Assembly (NCBI GenBank): GCA_003008705.1
Contig: PDUO01000018.1
Span: forward strand, 1,001,766-1,065,765
DNA: 64,000 nt
Source: Pezicula radicicola
Taxonomy: Eukaryota; Ascomycota; Leotiomycetes; Helotiales; Dermateaceae
Direction of reading: 5' to 3'
The notes beneath the pieces are model-generated. The model was not told the origin of the DNA, did no database searches, and was given only the letters and a program-made list of their open reading frames with translations. The position numbers were made by a program, and so were the translations under genes. Below are positions 54,871-64,000 of this stretch, piece by piece. Positions within the stretch are counted from its first letter, which is position 1. Each line of letters opens with the position of its first letter.

Positions 54871-56540
54871 GATCATGTTTATATATGATTTTCCTATAAG
54901 GTTTAGGCCATCAAGGAATGGCTTTTGTTCAATTGTTCAGGATTGCTAAAAATATTAAAGTAAGGCTTAATATTGAACAATGGAGGGTAACCTTCTGGGT
55001 CTAGCCATCCTGAAAGTTCTGGAATATCCCAAGACTCCTCCAAATTGAATATATTCGAAGGTAACTCTATGAATCCGTTAGTAGGTACTTCGTGGCATGG
55101 CCTATCAACTAACTATGAGGTAGTAAATCGTTTCGAGCTAATTACTCCTGGTCTGTATAGTCCTGTGGAGAATCTCTGATAAGTATAGGAGGTGTGTTTA
55201 TAGGGCCCGGATTTTTCATTGGCTCACCTAGCTTGTCTACTAAATACATCGTACTTCCAGGTATTACCTCACTCAATGAAGAGTTGATTCGAGTAACTAT
55301 AATAGTAGTAAGAACGTTGAACTATGATGTACTTAGGTAGCCATAAGAGCTTTTAGTCTATAAATGGCTTGAATCAGTAGGAGCTACTATTGACCGTTCG
55401 TCCTACTGACGTTCGAGCAATAATATGGAGACCTGGATTCCTGAGAGATATATTGGCCCGAGGTTAGTAAAATAATTTAGGCCGAGTTCATAGTATACCT
55501 TGTAATAACTTTACTCATTCTCGATTAGTACCAGCTCCAATCTCGATGAAGGCTATCGTTACTTACTCAAGATTTATAATAGTACTAATATAGGTGGTAG
55601 GGTGAAAGATAAGATCATCGAGTGGTATACCAGGCTGCGTAGTCTTACTAAGGTTGGATATAACGGTGGTTATGATCTATTGCTGTCTATGTTCAGAAAT
55701 AGATGATATATTACTCAGGAGATAATTCTTTACTAGTTGGACATTAGTATTTATATCAGAGAGGCGATGTAATTATTACTAGCTAGAGCTTTATATACTA
55801 TACCTACCTTGGGTCCCCAGGCTTCCCAAAGGCCATCGATAATCGAGTTTACGATATGAGATATATACGTCCACTACTATAAGCTGTAATTTTCTGCCTC
55901 CGAAACGTCCTTGTCCTCTCTGTGCAAGGAGCGTAGATAAGTAGCCAGGAATCTGTACTTCTAGGCCATCTCTTAGGTATTTATGACCAAGGCGGACGCT
56001 CGTGTCTAGAGTAGGGCCTCTAAGTATATTGACTAGTCCTCGATTCCTGGCTTCTTGTTTATAATCAGTGTCTTGAACTCTGATATACCAACGTTAGTCG
56101 GCTGTACTTGGACTTGAAGCTAGCTACTGGTTCCCTTCCTCTTGTGAGAAAGCTTTATACTGATTCCCCTCTTAATCTTTTTAGTGAGATTCGTGATCGC
56201 CTTCTTATCTTTATCTATGATCGAATAATCATCCAACTAAATTTCTGGTCTGAGGTCGGTATTATACTCGTTGCTGTCACTAATCTCCTTCCTACTATTG
56301 TTGTCAATCCTCCCCTGAAGGATAAAGTCCTTGGGAGGGTTTAACCTCCACTACTTGTTTCGATATATAAAATCATCTATATTGGTATTTTCGAGCGGAG
56401 TGAGAGTACTATCCCCAGTCTCAGCTGAACCATTTACGACCTGTATATACTCCAGGACTGTTTGTTCTGCCCTGTTGGTATAGGCGATATAATATATATA
56501 GGGATCTAAGCTAGGAGGATCGTAAGTATAACTATGATGA
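54871..56540 (-). pseudogene. Coding relic on the minus strand, unassigned
   Basis: Readable pieces in order: YDPPSLDPYIYYIAYTNRAE and QTVLEYIQVVNGSAETGDST (about 56500-56400), NTNIDDFIYRNK*WRLNPPK, DFILQGRIDNNSRKEISDS, VGISEFKTLIINKKPGIED, YLEALLWTRASALVINT and KYRFLATYLRSLHREDKDV (about 55930). A final piece near 54900 reads FLDGLNLIGKSYINMILS. Stops are RIP-type. I do not recognise it. Confidence 0.4.
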
Positions 56541-57600
56541 TTAAGTATTTAGAACTAAGTAGAAGCTTTACAAGACTTACCAGTACTTAACTAAGAAGTC
56601 CTATTCAGTAGGCCGATAATAAATATTATATATCCTTTGTACTACGTTACTGATGTGATCAATTGAGGGACTATTTTTCACCGACTAGTAGTATAGAGAG
56701 TAGCGAAGGTGGCTTGAATAAAATATCTATCCTGGAAAGTACTAGATAGATAAGGGCGAGATAGATATCTGAATAGTAGCCCAATACTACTTATACTCTA
56801 TGACGAGATGAATATATATTGAATGATCCTTTGAAATAGTCTGGTATAAATATTATGAATTCGTTTTTAGTATAGTAATCACTCCCTGATGGTCTTGTAA
56901 TGGAATATAGAAGTAGTTTCTACTATAATTTACCTTGAATTTGATCTTGTCCATTATTCTATGTATAAAAGGGTAAATGGTTTAGTGATAGTTCTATATA
57001 AAATAAAGAGAGGTTGGAAGTTCGTGTATAAAATAGCTAGACACTAATAAGATAGTGAACTTTGAAAGTTCGTTGTACAGGGATAGGGGTAAAAGAGTAG
57101 AGAAAGGCCAACCATTTATAATCAAATATAGAATATTCCTAGATCATCTAATAGCTGAACTTCAGCTCTCGTTCCATATACCCCTAACATCTTCCTTTCT
57201 TGGTAATATAGCTGTATAGACTACTATCTATCTCCCCTAGTCAGGCTTGGTGCGATCATTTATACAATGGGCTCTCTAATTGTTTCCCTAGTAAGAACGA
57301 TAGGTGACGAACGACCTTATCCCGAGAAGGGGTCCAGACATCAGAGTAGTAATACCAATCGATTCTGTTCTATTATACCATGACTTTAATCAGTTCGTGT
57401 ATATTAGTGGTGGGGCTTGGACATTGGTGTTTACTACTTGAACTTAGGTAATTCAGTATATAAATCTATAGAACAAGGTACTAAGTCTTTGCCCTCATCT
57501 TTCTAATTGATTCACTACTGGTGCCCTATGTCCCCCTTTGCTCTATCCTCTCACCTATCATTACTTCCTTGTAGACTACCGACAGAAAGAGGTATCTAGG
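56541..57600. other. AT-rich RIPped DNA without recognised genes
   Basis: No followable frame on either strand. Confidence 0.5.
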
Positions 57601-59990
57601 CTGAACCGCCTTACCTTCTTATACCTAGGCTATAAGCTATAGTGTCCACCTGTTTATATGTACGATGGACTATAATGTCTGTACCACTATCACCTTAGGT
57701 GGCCCAATTCGTCCCAAGCCCGATAATACAGTAACTCGTAAGACGACGTTATCTCGCGGTACTCTTATTAGTAAGACTGTTGAGGAAGTGATTGAGAACT
57801 TGATGGTAGGTATACTACTCCAGAATACTAGAATACGTTGCTAATCAATGATGTATAGATCCTGTATCCTACCCTGTCAAGGTTCAATACTTTTCTATCT
57901 AACGATGGTATAGATACCTGATCCTCAATAGAGGTAGCTCGTTCATTATTCTTCTCTTATTACTCTACTAACTTTATTTTAGGTAGGGTATGAAGTATCA
58001 TCACTCCCAGGTATCTTTCTTCATCTATGATGATTATCTTAGGATTGTTTCTGAAAAAGTAAGTAACTTCGAGCTTTCAGCTTCTGGGCAGGGTATCAAA
58101 GCCTTATTCGATGTATTATTCACTTCTCCTATAGGGAGAACATTGATTTAGAGCTTCTCTAAGAAGTAGTATATAACCCTCTTCTTCACCTGGTTGTATC
58201 GACCTTAGAGGAGGGATATATCTATTATACTACTTCACTTAAAGGAGAGAAGCTGGTATATAGGTTCCCGGATATTTGATATTATTGGAAGCTGTAATTA
58301 TTATATCTTATTATCAGAAATGGACTTGATGGTGATATTTACTGGTAAATAACTTCTTTACCAATACGACAGGAAGTTGTTGATTTCTATGTATAACTAG
58401 CTCCAATTGAATTTCTTATTAATCCCTTATATCCTAAATTACTTGAATAGTTCCTATTGGCAAGACTTGATAAAGAGTAGTGTAGGATTTGTAAGTCCTC
58501 TAGGCGGGAGGTATAGGGTTGTATCTACAAGGCCGTAAGAAGGTATTATATATTTCTATTATAGAGATGATGGTAATTACAATGTTCTCAATGCACCGCT
58601 TCGTATAATAGCTTCATTAGTCTTGTGAATAGAAACAGCTGAAACAAGATAGTTACCCAAGACCTTGTAAATACACTGCTGTTATACTGTTCTTGATCAA
58701 CTACTAGAAGTGAGACTAGATCTATAAATAAAGTAACCTTAAGCTTAGTATAACTTCTTTACTCTCTTAATTATAGTCCTGATATTATCGTAGATTCAAA
58801 AGTTCTACCTTAGCTATATCCAGTGTTGGCCCTATCTCTCAATAACCCTTTCATCTTATCTATGAAGGGTTCTTCAGTATCCTTAAAGGAATACTGTATA
58901 TCCTCAAAGGAATTGGCATCCGTCGAGGTATTTTTGTTATCTTACAAGGTATTTTTACTATCCTTGCTGGCTTCTTACTCAACGCCGGTCTCCTCTTCGC
59001 TACTCTATACACTAAATTCTTTTATATTGTTACTTTTATCTTTATAATCAGGCTAACTGAACTCTATATATACTTCCATAGTATAAACTCTCCAAGACCT
59101 GGGAATACCAAGATTCATTAGTATTAGGGATTATAGTATAAAGGCTTTACTTATACCATCTATCTACCTATTACTTCGCCTTCAGAAGTAGTTGAGACTC
59201 TATTGAAAGATGTATAGTAAGATAATATTGAAAGGAGGCCTATCTATCTCCTAATCACTCCTCTAATACCTATAGTAGTAATTGATAATGCTCTCTCGTC
59301 TTGAACCACTGTAACATCAGCTACATAAACGGTCGTCTATAGACGCAATAAAGGAAGGCTCGGAGAGTCGGAAGCTTATGAAATCGAGTCAAGGAAGTAG
59401 AAGAGGATATACGGAGACGAGTGAATACACGAGAATACTTACTAAATTAGGTACCTATTTAGGGATAAGGGTTCTAGAAGTTAGCCAGAATGAGCTCAGT
59501 GAAAATAAAGATAGTATCTATAACAGCGATAACGAGAAGTTCGAGGATATATTCACTAAAATAAAACTTATATAGGAGGAGAAAGTAGAAAAGGGCAGAA
59601 GGGAGGGGGGCTGGGTTAAGAGGTAGATTAGTGGAGAGAAGGTCTATGAAGAGGCGACTAGACAAGACAAAGTAAAATATGGTGTATACAGTCTCGAGAT
59701 TATATTTGGGGGTAAATACAAGAAGTACATTGGAGGGTTATATTGGAAGTGGCTTAGTAATACTATTGAACCATAAGTCTCCGCGAGACGAGACAACGTC
59801 GTCGATAATGATTAAGATAGACTAAGGGAGCTCCCAGAGCCAGTAGCCAGAGAGGAGGAGAGTAGCTATAGTCTATAGTACCCGCCGTCGGTAACACAAG
59901 GAGTTTGGGATAGTACTACTGCTGGATAGCTGGAGGATTCCATAAGAAATCACAATGAGTGGGCCTAGATGATAGGATTAGAACAATTTC
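57600..59990 (+). pseudogene. Coding relic on the plus strand, unassigned
   Basis: Opens TMDYNVCTTITLGGPIRPKP and VTRKTTLSRGTLISKTVEEV near 57680-57800, then a probable intron (GTAGGT donor, GCTAATC, TATAG). Scattered readable parts follow to an open stretch near 59345-59575 (KRSSIDAIKEGSESRKLMKS, YTRILTKLGTYLGIRVLEVS). The end reads YGVYSLEIIFGGKYKKYIGG, LYWKWLSNTIEP and QGVWDSTTAG near 59940. Could be one gene or two. Family unknown. Confidence 0.4.
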
Positions 59991-60269
59991 CGAATTGATG
60001 ATACTAGTAATGTTAGTATAACTATACAGCGTCTCTTCAACATTTTAAAGACTTACATTGAGGGTAATGTTGGACTTTTATCAATGAGTCTTCGATTTCC
60101 CCTTACAGTATGAGATAAGAGGTATCCAACCAGGTGATACATAGAAACATCACGTATAAAACAAGCAAGGAACGCAATTTCCCGGTTGAAGAGGATATAT
60201 TTTCTATCTGAAGGTCACGGATACAATTCCATACGATCAAAATAGAGCACTAAGCTACTGGAGTATTGC

Positions 60270-60890
60270 GAATCTATCTATCGCGATAAGTCACCGTACC
60301 ATCACTTATGACAGGGCTATCGACAGACTCAGGAAGGTATATTTTCAGAGCAGTAGTCAAAGGGAGCAGCTGGTCGACAGTCTTCGAGGAATGATACGTG
60401 TGGACCCTTTCGAAGGAGACGCTTTGGTTGTGTACAGCTGCACGAAGTAGATAGCGGACCTGAGAAATGTGAGGGTGATGACCTTCGCAGATTACGGGTC
60501 GGTTTGGTGCTTTCAAAAATGGTCAGAACTTGCTTAAAAGCGTGGATAGTATGCTTCTCTGGCGATGGGAAGGTTGCCGCACAGATGCCCGAAGCCCGCC
60601 GCGCTGCGAAGCGCCGGAATAAAAATCTAACGAGGAAAACGGAGACTTTGTTCATCAAAGCCTATGACATAGCTGCCTGCGCCTCCAGTCCGCCCCAACA
60701 GATTCTTTAACCCCTATTGAAACGACATGCGTTGTTTACAGATCGATTATCCCGCATCAAGTCAAGTTAGCGGAGATGGCTTTGCAGATCTCTGGCAGAA
60801 CGAAGCACGAGAAATGTTTTTGTAATTTCCAAGGTGTGGCATAGTCTTGACTTTGTAATTTCTTGTATTATATAGGGAATGCAAGTTTAA
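60270..60890. other. GC-normal stretch, no gene recognised
   Basis: Overlapping short open frames on both strands (60329-60658 minus, 60504-60710 plus) show no domain. Composition is normal, unlike the RIPped DNA to the left. Confidence 0.4.
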
Positions 60891-60895
60891 ATGTA

Positions 60896-61544
60896 CAATC
60901 GGTTCCCGTATTTCTTCGCCACTAAAATATATGCTAAAAAAGTACTTTTTACTTTAAACTTGAATAACTTTATAAGATATAATCTCTCTTATATAAAACT
61001 TAAGTATATTATACTTTAAGTATTTATCTATAGATATTTATCTATAGATATTTATCTATAGATATTTTAAATTTTTAAGATATATATTAACTATATAAAA
61101 AGTTATTTAAGTATTAATAAAGAGTATTTTAAGAAAAATAGGGATAAATTAAGTGAAAATCTAAGAAAATCAAAAAATTACTACTATTTTAAATTACTAT
61201 AAATCTTTAAGTAATTAAGATAATAATATAAAAATTAATTATTATATAGATATCTACTTAAATTTTATTATTTATAGGTTTATTACTTTAAAGATAGTTG
61301 TTTTTAAGAATTATAGTAAATAAAGTAAGAACTTCTTAAATATAAAAATACTATATATAAGAATAAAAATAAATCTTTTACTTTCTTATAGAAATTTATA
61401 CTAATATATTAATTATAAANTAATTTAAGTTAAATTATTTTTATTTAAAGCTGTTTTATTATATATACTCTAGTTAAAAAGCTATAAGTAGTTAAACTAG
61501 GGAGAAGGTTTCGCTAAGTGGCGAAGAAATATGGGAACCGATTG
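60896..61544. mobile_element. AT-rich element with inverted ends and TA duplication (649 bp)
   Basis: The left end CAATCGGTTCCCGTATTTCT (from 60896) and the inverse of the right end (to 61544) match for about 28 bases with one mismatch, through TTCTTCGCCACT. TA flanks both (60894-60895 and 61545-61546). The interior is almost pure A/T with no coding capacity, so it is either a RIPped Tc1/mariner-type MITE or an internally deleted transposon. It contains one undetermined base (N) at 61420. Confidence 0.82.
61022..61064. repeat. 14-bp tandem repeat, three units
   Basis: TTTATCTATAGATA repeated three times head to tail inside the AT-rich element. Each unit is itself partly palindromic (ATCTATAGAT). 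Confidence 0.85.
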
Positions 61545-61546
61545 TA

Positions 61547-61789
61547 CAAAGGAATGGAAATATCTGGTTTTAATGTTCGTCCCCCCATGAACCACTACCA
61601 CTAATACTATCGACCGAGAGGTAACATATTATGCAACCCCTCTAATGACCACGTCGAGAATCACCATTTATGATCCTGGAGAAGGTGGGAAACGCTCAAT
61701 AGCTTGGTGACACTTGACTTAGAGGGAAGGAGATGTGGCTGATTAAGTCTAAGTATGGAAAAAGAAAAACGCTGATATCCTAATGCACT
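61547..61789. other. 3' flank of the ECM33-like gene
   Basis: Normal composition. Presumably the 3' untranslated region and terminator of the gene to the right, between its stop and the AT-rich element. No clear polyadenylation signal stands out. Confidence 0.45.
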
Positions 61790-63213
61790 TTACAATAACA
61801 TTCCGAAGAGACCACCGACAAATGACAGACTAATGACGGCCTGGCTGTTGGCACCGACTTGGAGAGCAGCGCTCTTGCTGGATGTGGAGCTTGCGCTTGA
61901 GCTTGATCCGGTGGAGGTGCCACTAGTAGTTCCGCTAGTGGCATCGGCGGTGGTCTTGCAAGTGAAGGTACCCTGAATGACACCGCTTGTCTTCTCCTTG
62001 TTGAAGCCAGTGCAGTCAATGTTGGTAGTAGATTGCATGTTGAAGCCTCCTTTCACGTCTGTAAGAGCTGGAAGCTCTGGACTAGAGAATGATTTAGTTC
62101 ATACGTAGCTAAACAGCGTGGCAACAGACAACTTACGTGGTAAAATTTCCTGAGAAGTCAATGGCGCCTCCAACGAATGAGAGATCTGGGAAGGAGACGG
62201 CGTCAAGGGCGGAGTTGTTGGCAATCAAGTTACCACCTCCAATAGTCTCTAGGAGAGGCATAGAGATGTTGGCCAAATCGGCGTTGGCAACGAATGCCAA
62301 CGAGCCAGAGGTGATAGCGGTCAAGTTTGGTGCGTTGATGCTGGTCATGTAGTTTCCATAGAATCCAAGAGAGCCGTTGACGGTAGCCAAGGATGGAATA
62401 GAAACACTGGATACGTTTCGCAGGGTCATGTTGGCAGCCCAAATCAAGTTGGGGAAAGAGACATCCAAGCTCTGTCCATTAGAGTCAATGTTGAGGAGCT
62501 CAGTGATATTGGCGACCTGGGTGCTGAAGGTCTTGAGGCGGTTGTTGTTGTTGATATTCAACGTGGCAACGGTATCCAAATTAATACCATCGAGGGTGCT
62601 CAAGAAGGTGTTGGTGACAAGGACACTAGCAGCCTGCTTGACAACAGCCGTGAAGGTCAGTTGAGGAAGAGCCGGTAGAGCAGTCCAGGAGATGGAGCCG
62701 ACGGAAACCAAATCGGTCATTTGCAAGGTCGACAAGATGGTCAAGTTGTTTAGGAGGAACTGACCACCGATCTTGCCGATAGAGGAACTGCTCAAGGTTG
62801 TCAAAGCACCTGCATTCTGGACAACCAAGTCTCCTGTAATCTGTAGGGGTCCGCTGATATCGATGGTACCCGAAGCATCAGTCCCGACTACAACAGTCCC
62901 GGAGATGGTCGAGCAGGACGCGAGAGCGGTGGCATCAGCAGCAGAGTTGATAGTGGCTGTTGCTTGCGAGCAGACTGAGGCGGAGGAAACTAGAGGAAGC
63001 ATATATATTAACAATGGTTCGATCTTTACTGTCAATTGGCGCAGTCGACCACAATCGCGCCATTGTCCTCGATGGAGTGTATTCCAATCAAATCTGCCAA
63101 TGCACTCCTATGATTAATGCTGCAGTTTGATGGAAGGAGATAGAGGGAGATGATTTACCAGCGTAAACACCGCCGACCGCGACAGCCGCGATGAGCAGCT
63201 TCTGAGCGAACAT
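61790..63213 (-). CDS. ECM33: ECM33-like GPI-anchored cell-wall protein
   Basis: Spliced from three exons, 63159-63213, 62137-62989 and 61790-62081: 1200 bp, 399 residues. Introns are 62990-63158 (169 bp, GTAAAT donor, CTCTAG acceptor) and 62082-62136 (55 bp, GTAAGT donor, CTCTAG acceptor), and the phases join cleanly. ECM33 proteins sit at the plasma membrane and wall and are needed for wall integrity. Residues 1-18 (MFAQKLLIAAVAVGGVYA) are a signal peptide. The body consists of receptor-L-type leucine-rich repeats (for example LLNNLTILSTLQMTDLVSVG, ANLTAITSGSLAFVANADL). It closes with a Ser/Thr-rich stalk (TSGTSTGSSSSASSTSSK) and a hydrophobic tail AVISLSFVGGLFGMLL, typical of GPI attachment. 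Length matches the family (about 400). No RIP-type damage. Confidence 0.93.
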
Positions 63214-64000
63214 GTTGGCTGGAAATATGCTGTACAGTATCTTCAACGAGGTCAGCTCAATTGATTCGATTGAAGAACCAATAAGTATGGAGAGTCGAGC
63301 CTCTGATGATAGATGTCTAGCAAGGAAGGTAGCTGAGCACCGTGAGTGTTTTTCTTGCTCTCGGTGTTGCTGTTGGGAGAGACAGACAAGGAGCGATGGT
63401 TCTGGCACACGGACCTGCTTTCGTTTTTGTTGACAGGATGAGTGTAGGTACCTTTTTAACTATGCAAGTGGTGAAAATGGCTCAATTGGTATATCTGAGC
63501 TTCCACAAGAGCAATTAACGACAGCAAAGAATTAAAAAGTAAGAGAAGTCGACGACGACGATGTCCAATATAAAATATAGTGGAATGCGAGAGTCTAAGT
63601 GTTGCAGCAGCGCGCTTTGTTCATGAAGGGAGAGACGGGCCCTGGTCGCGAAGCTAGGCCCGAAAGAGCGCATCGCAATTCCCCTCCGTACATGCCGCAA
63701 TGATTTTGGTTCACCGAAATCTACCTTGAGATCATTCCTGGGAAATGCACGACTTTATTGTTAGGGGTACAATGCCGACGCGCGTGGCCCCAAACACCTA
63801 GTCTACAAAAGTGGTTAGTTCGGACCTTACCTTTCAATACATCCCACCCGGGGGTGTCAGAAATTAATAGATCACTTGGATTTCTACTAAATATCAACAC
63901 TACAACGTTTATACAGAAGAAGAATATGAGTGCAGCGGCTAGTATTAGTTGTAATAGATTTACTTCTTTTCTCTTACAGGAAAGAGTTGTGATTTTTTCG
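63214..64000. promoter_or_regulatory. Upstream region of the ECM33-like gene
   Basis: Normal composition. It holds CT-rich stretches near 63350-63420, which on the coding strand are GA-rich. No TATA box is obvious at a fixed distance. Short frames here show no family. At 63836 CACCCGGGGGTGTCAG differs by one base from the end of MITE family A copy 3. Confidence 0.4.

Noticed and set aside
58823..59047. Leu/Ser-rich plus-strand open frame of 74 codons
   Set aside because: Low-complexity translation of AT-rich DNA. The neighbouring coding trace uses other sequence and I could not join it.
62377..63117. Plus-strand open frames over the ECM33 gene
   Set aside because: Antisense shadows of a well-supported spliced gene.
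1..64000. tRNA, rRNA or other structured RNA genes
   Set aside because: I looked for tRNA-like arms and ribosomal motifs by eye and saw none. A covariance-model scan would be decisive.

Overview
The window looks like a gene-poor, transposon-rich compartment of a filamentous ascomycete (Pezizomycotina). Supporting signs are short introns with GTAAGT/GTGAGT donors and CTAAC-type branch sites, and fungal-only families: HET, NACHT NLRs, FunK1, DUF3435 and an ECM33-type GPI protein. Long stretches are very AT-rich and nearly lack CpA/TpG while TpA is abundant. Broken reading frames there stop almost only at TAG/TAA where the family has Gln or Trp. Together these are the signature of repeat-induced point mutation (RIP). 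I cannot name the species.

Layout. 0.4-4 kb: wreckage of HET-domain genes (a HET-NACHT-WD40 type NLR whose centre is gone, and a second HET domain in two halves), with a small intact-looking membrane-protein gene between the halves. 4.1-8 kb: a heavily RIPped DUF3435/C2H2 (captain-like tyrosine recombinase) relic. 8.3-12.2 kb: a coiled-coil gene stopped by C-to-T changes and a second, fresher DUF3435 pseudogene. 12.2-23 kb: lightly mutated DNA with minisatellites, several MITEs, a decayed NACHT-ankyrin gene and a nearly complete Tc1/mariner element (37-bp inverted repeats, TA duplication, transposase with three TGG-to-TAG stops). 23.9-26.1 kb: a truncated, frameshifted FunK1 kinase abutting a GNAT acetyltransferase.

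26-60 kb is mostly AT-rich RIPped DNA. It still shows, in order, a Ulp1-like protease relic, an OTT_1508-type deaminase relic, a large unrecognised gene, a complete Ty3/gypsy chromovirus (37.9-43.7 kb), a BTB/POZ relic, a 2EXR-type relic, a RIP-destroyed copy of the mitofusin gene FZO1 (48.9-51.6 kb), and three or four unrecognised coding relics. Small GC-normal islands sit inside it (33.6, 44.3, 53.6 and 60.3 kb).

The right edge returns to normal DNA. After an AT-rich inverted-repeat element (60.9-61.5 kb) comes an intact three-exon ECM33-like cell-wall gene (61.8-63.2 kb), the only gene I would call fully functional with high confidence. The small membrane-protein gene at 1.5-2.0 kb is also open. 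The GNAT gene is open but appears frameshifted near its end. The rest of the recognised coding content is dead. It is enriched in non-self-recognition and signalling families plus mobile elements, so the window reads as a graveyard of duplicated accessory genes rather than a working pathway.
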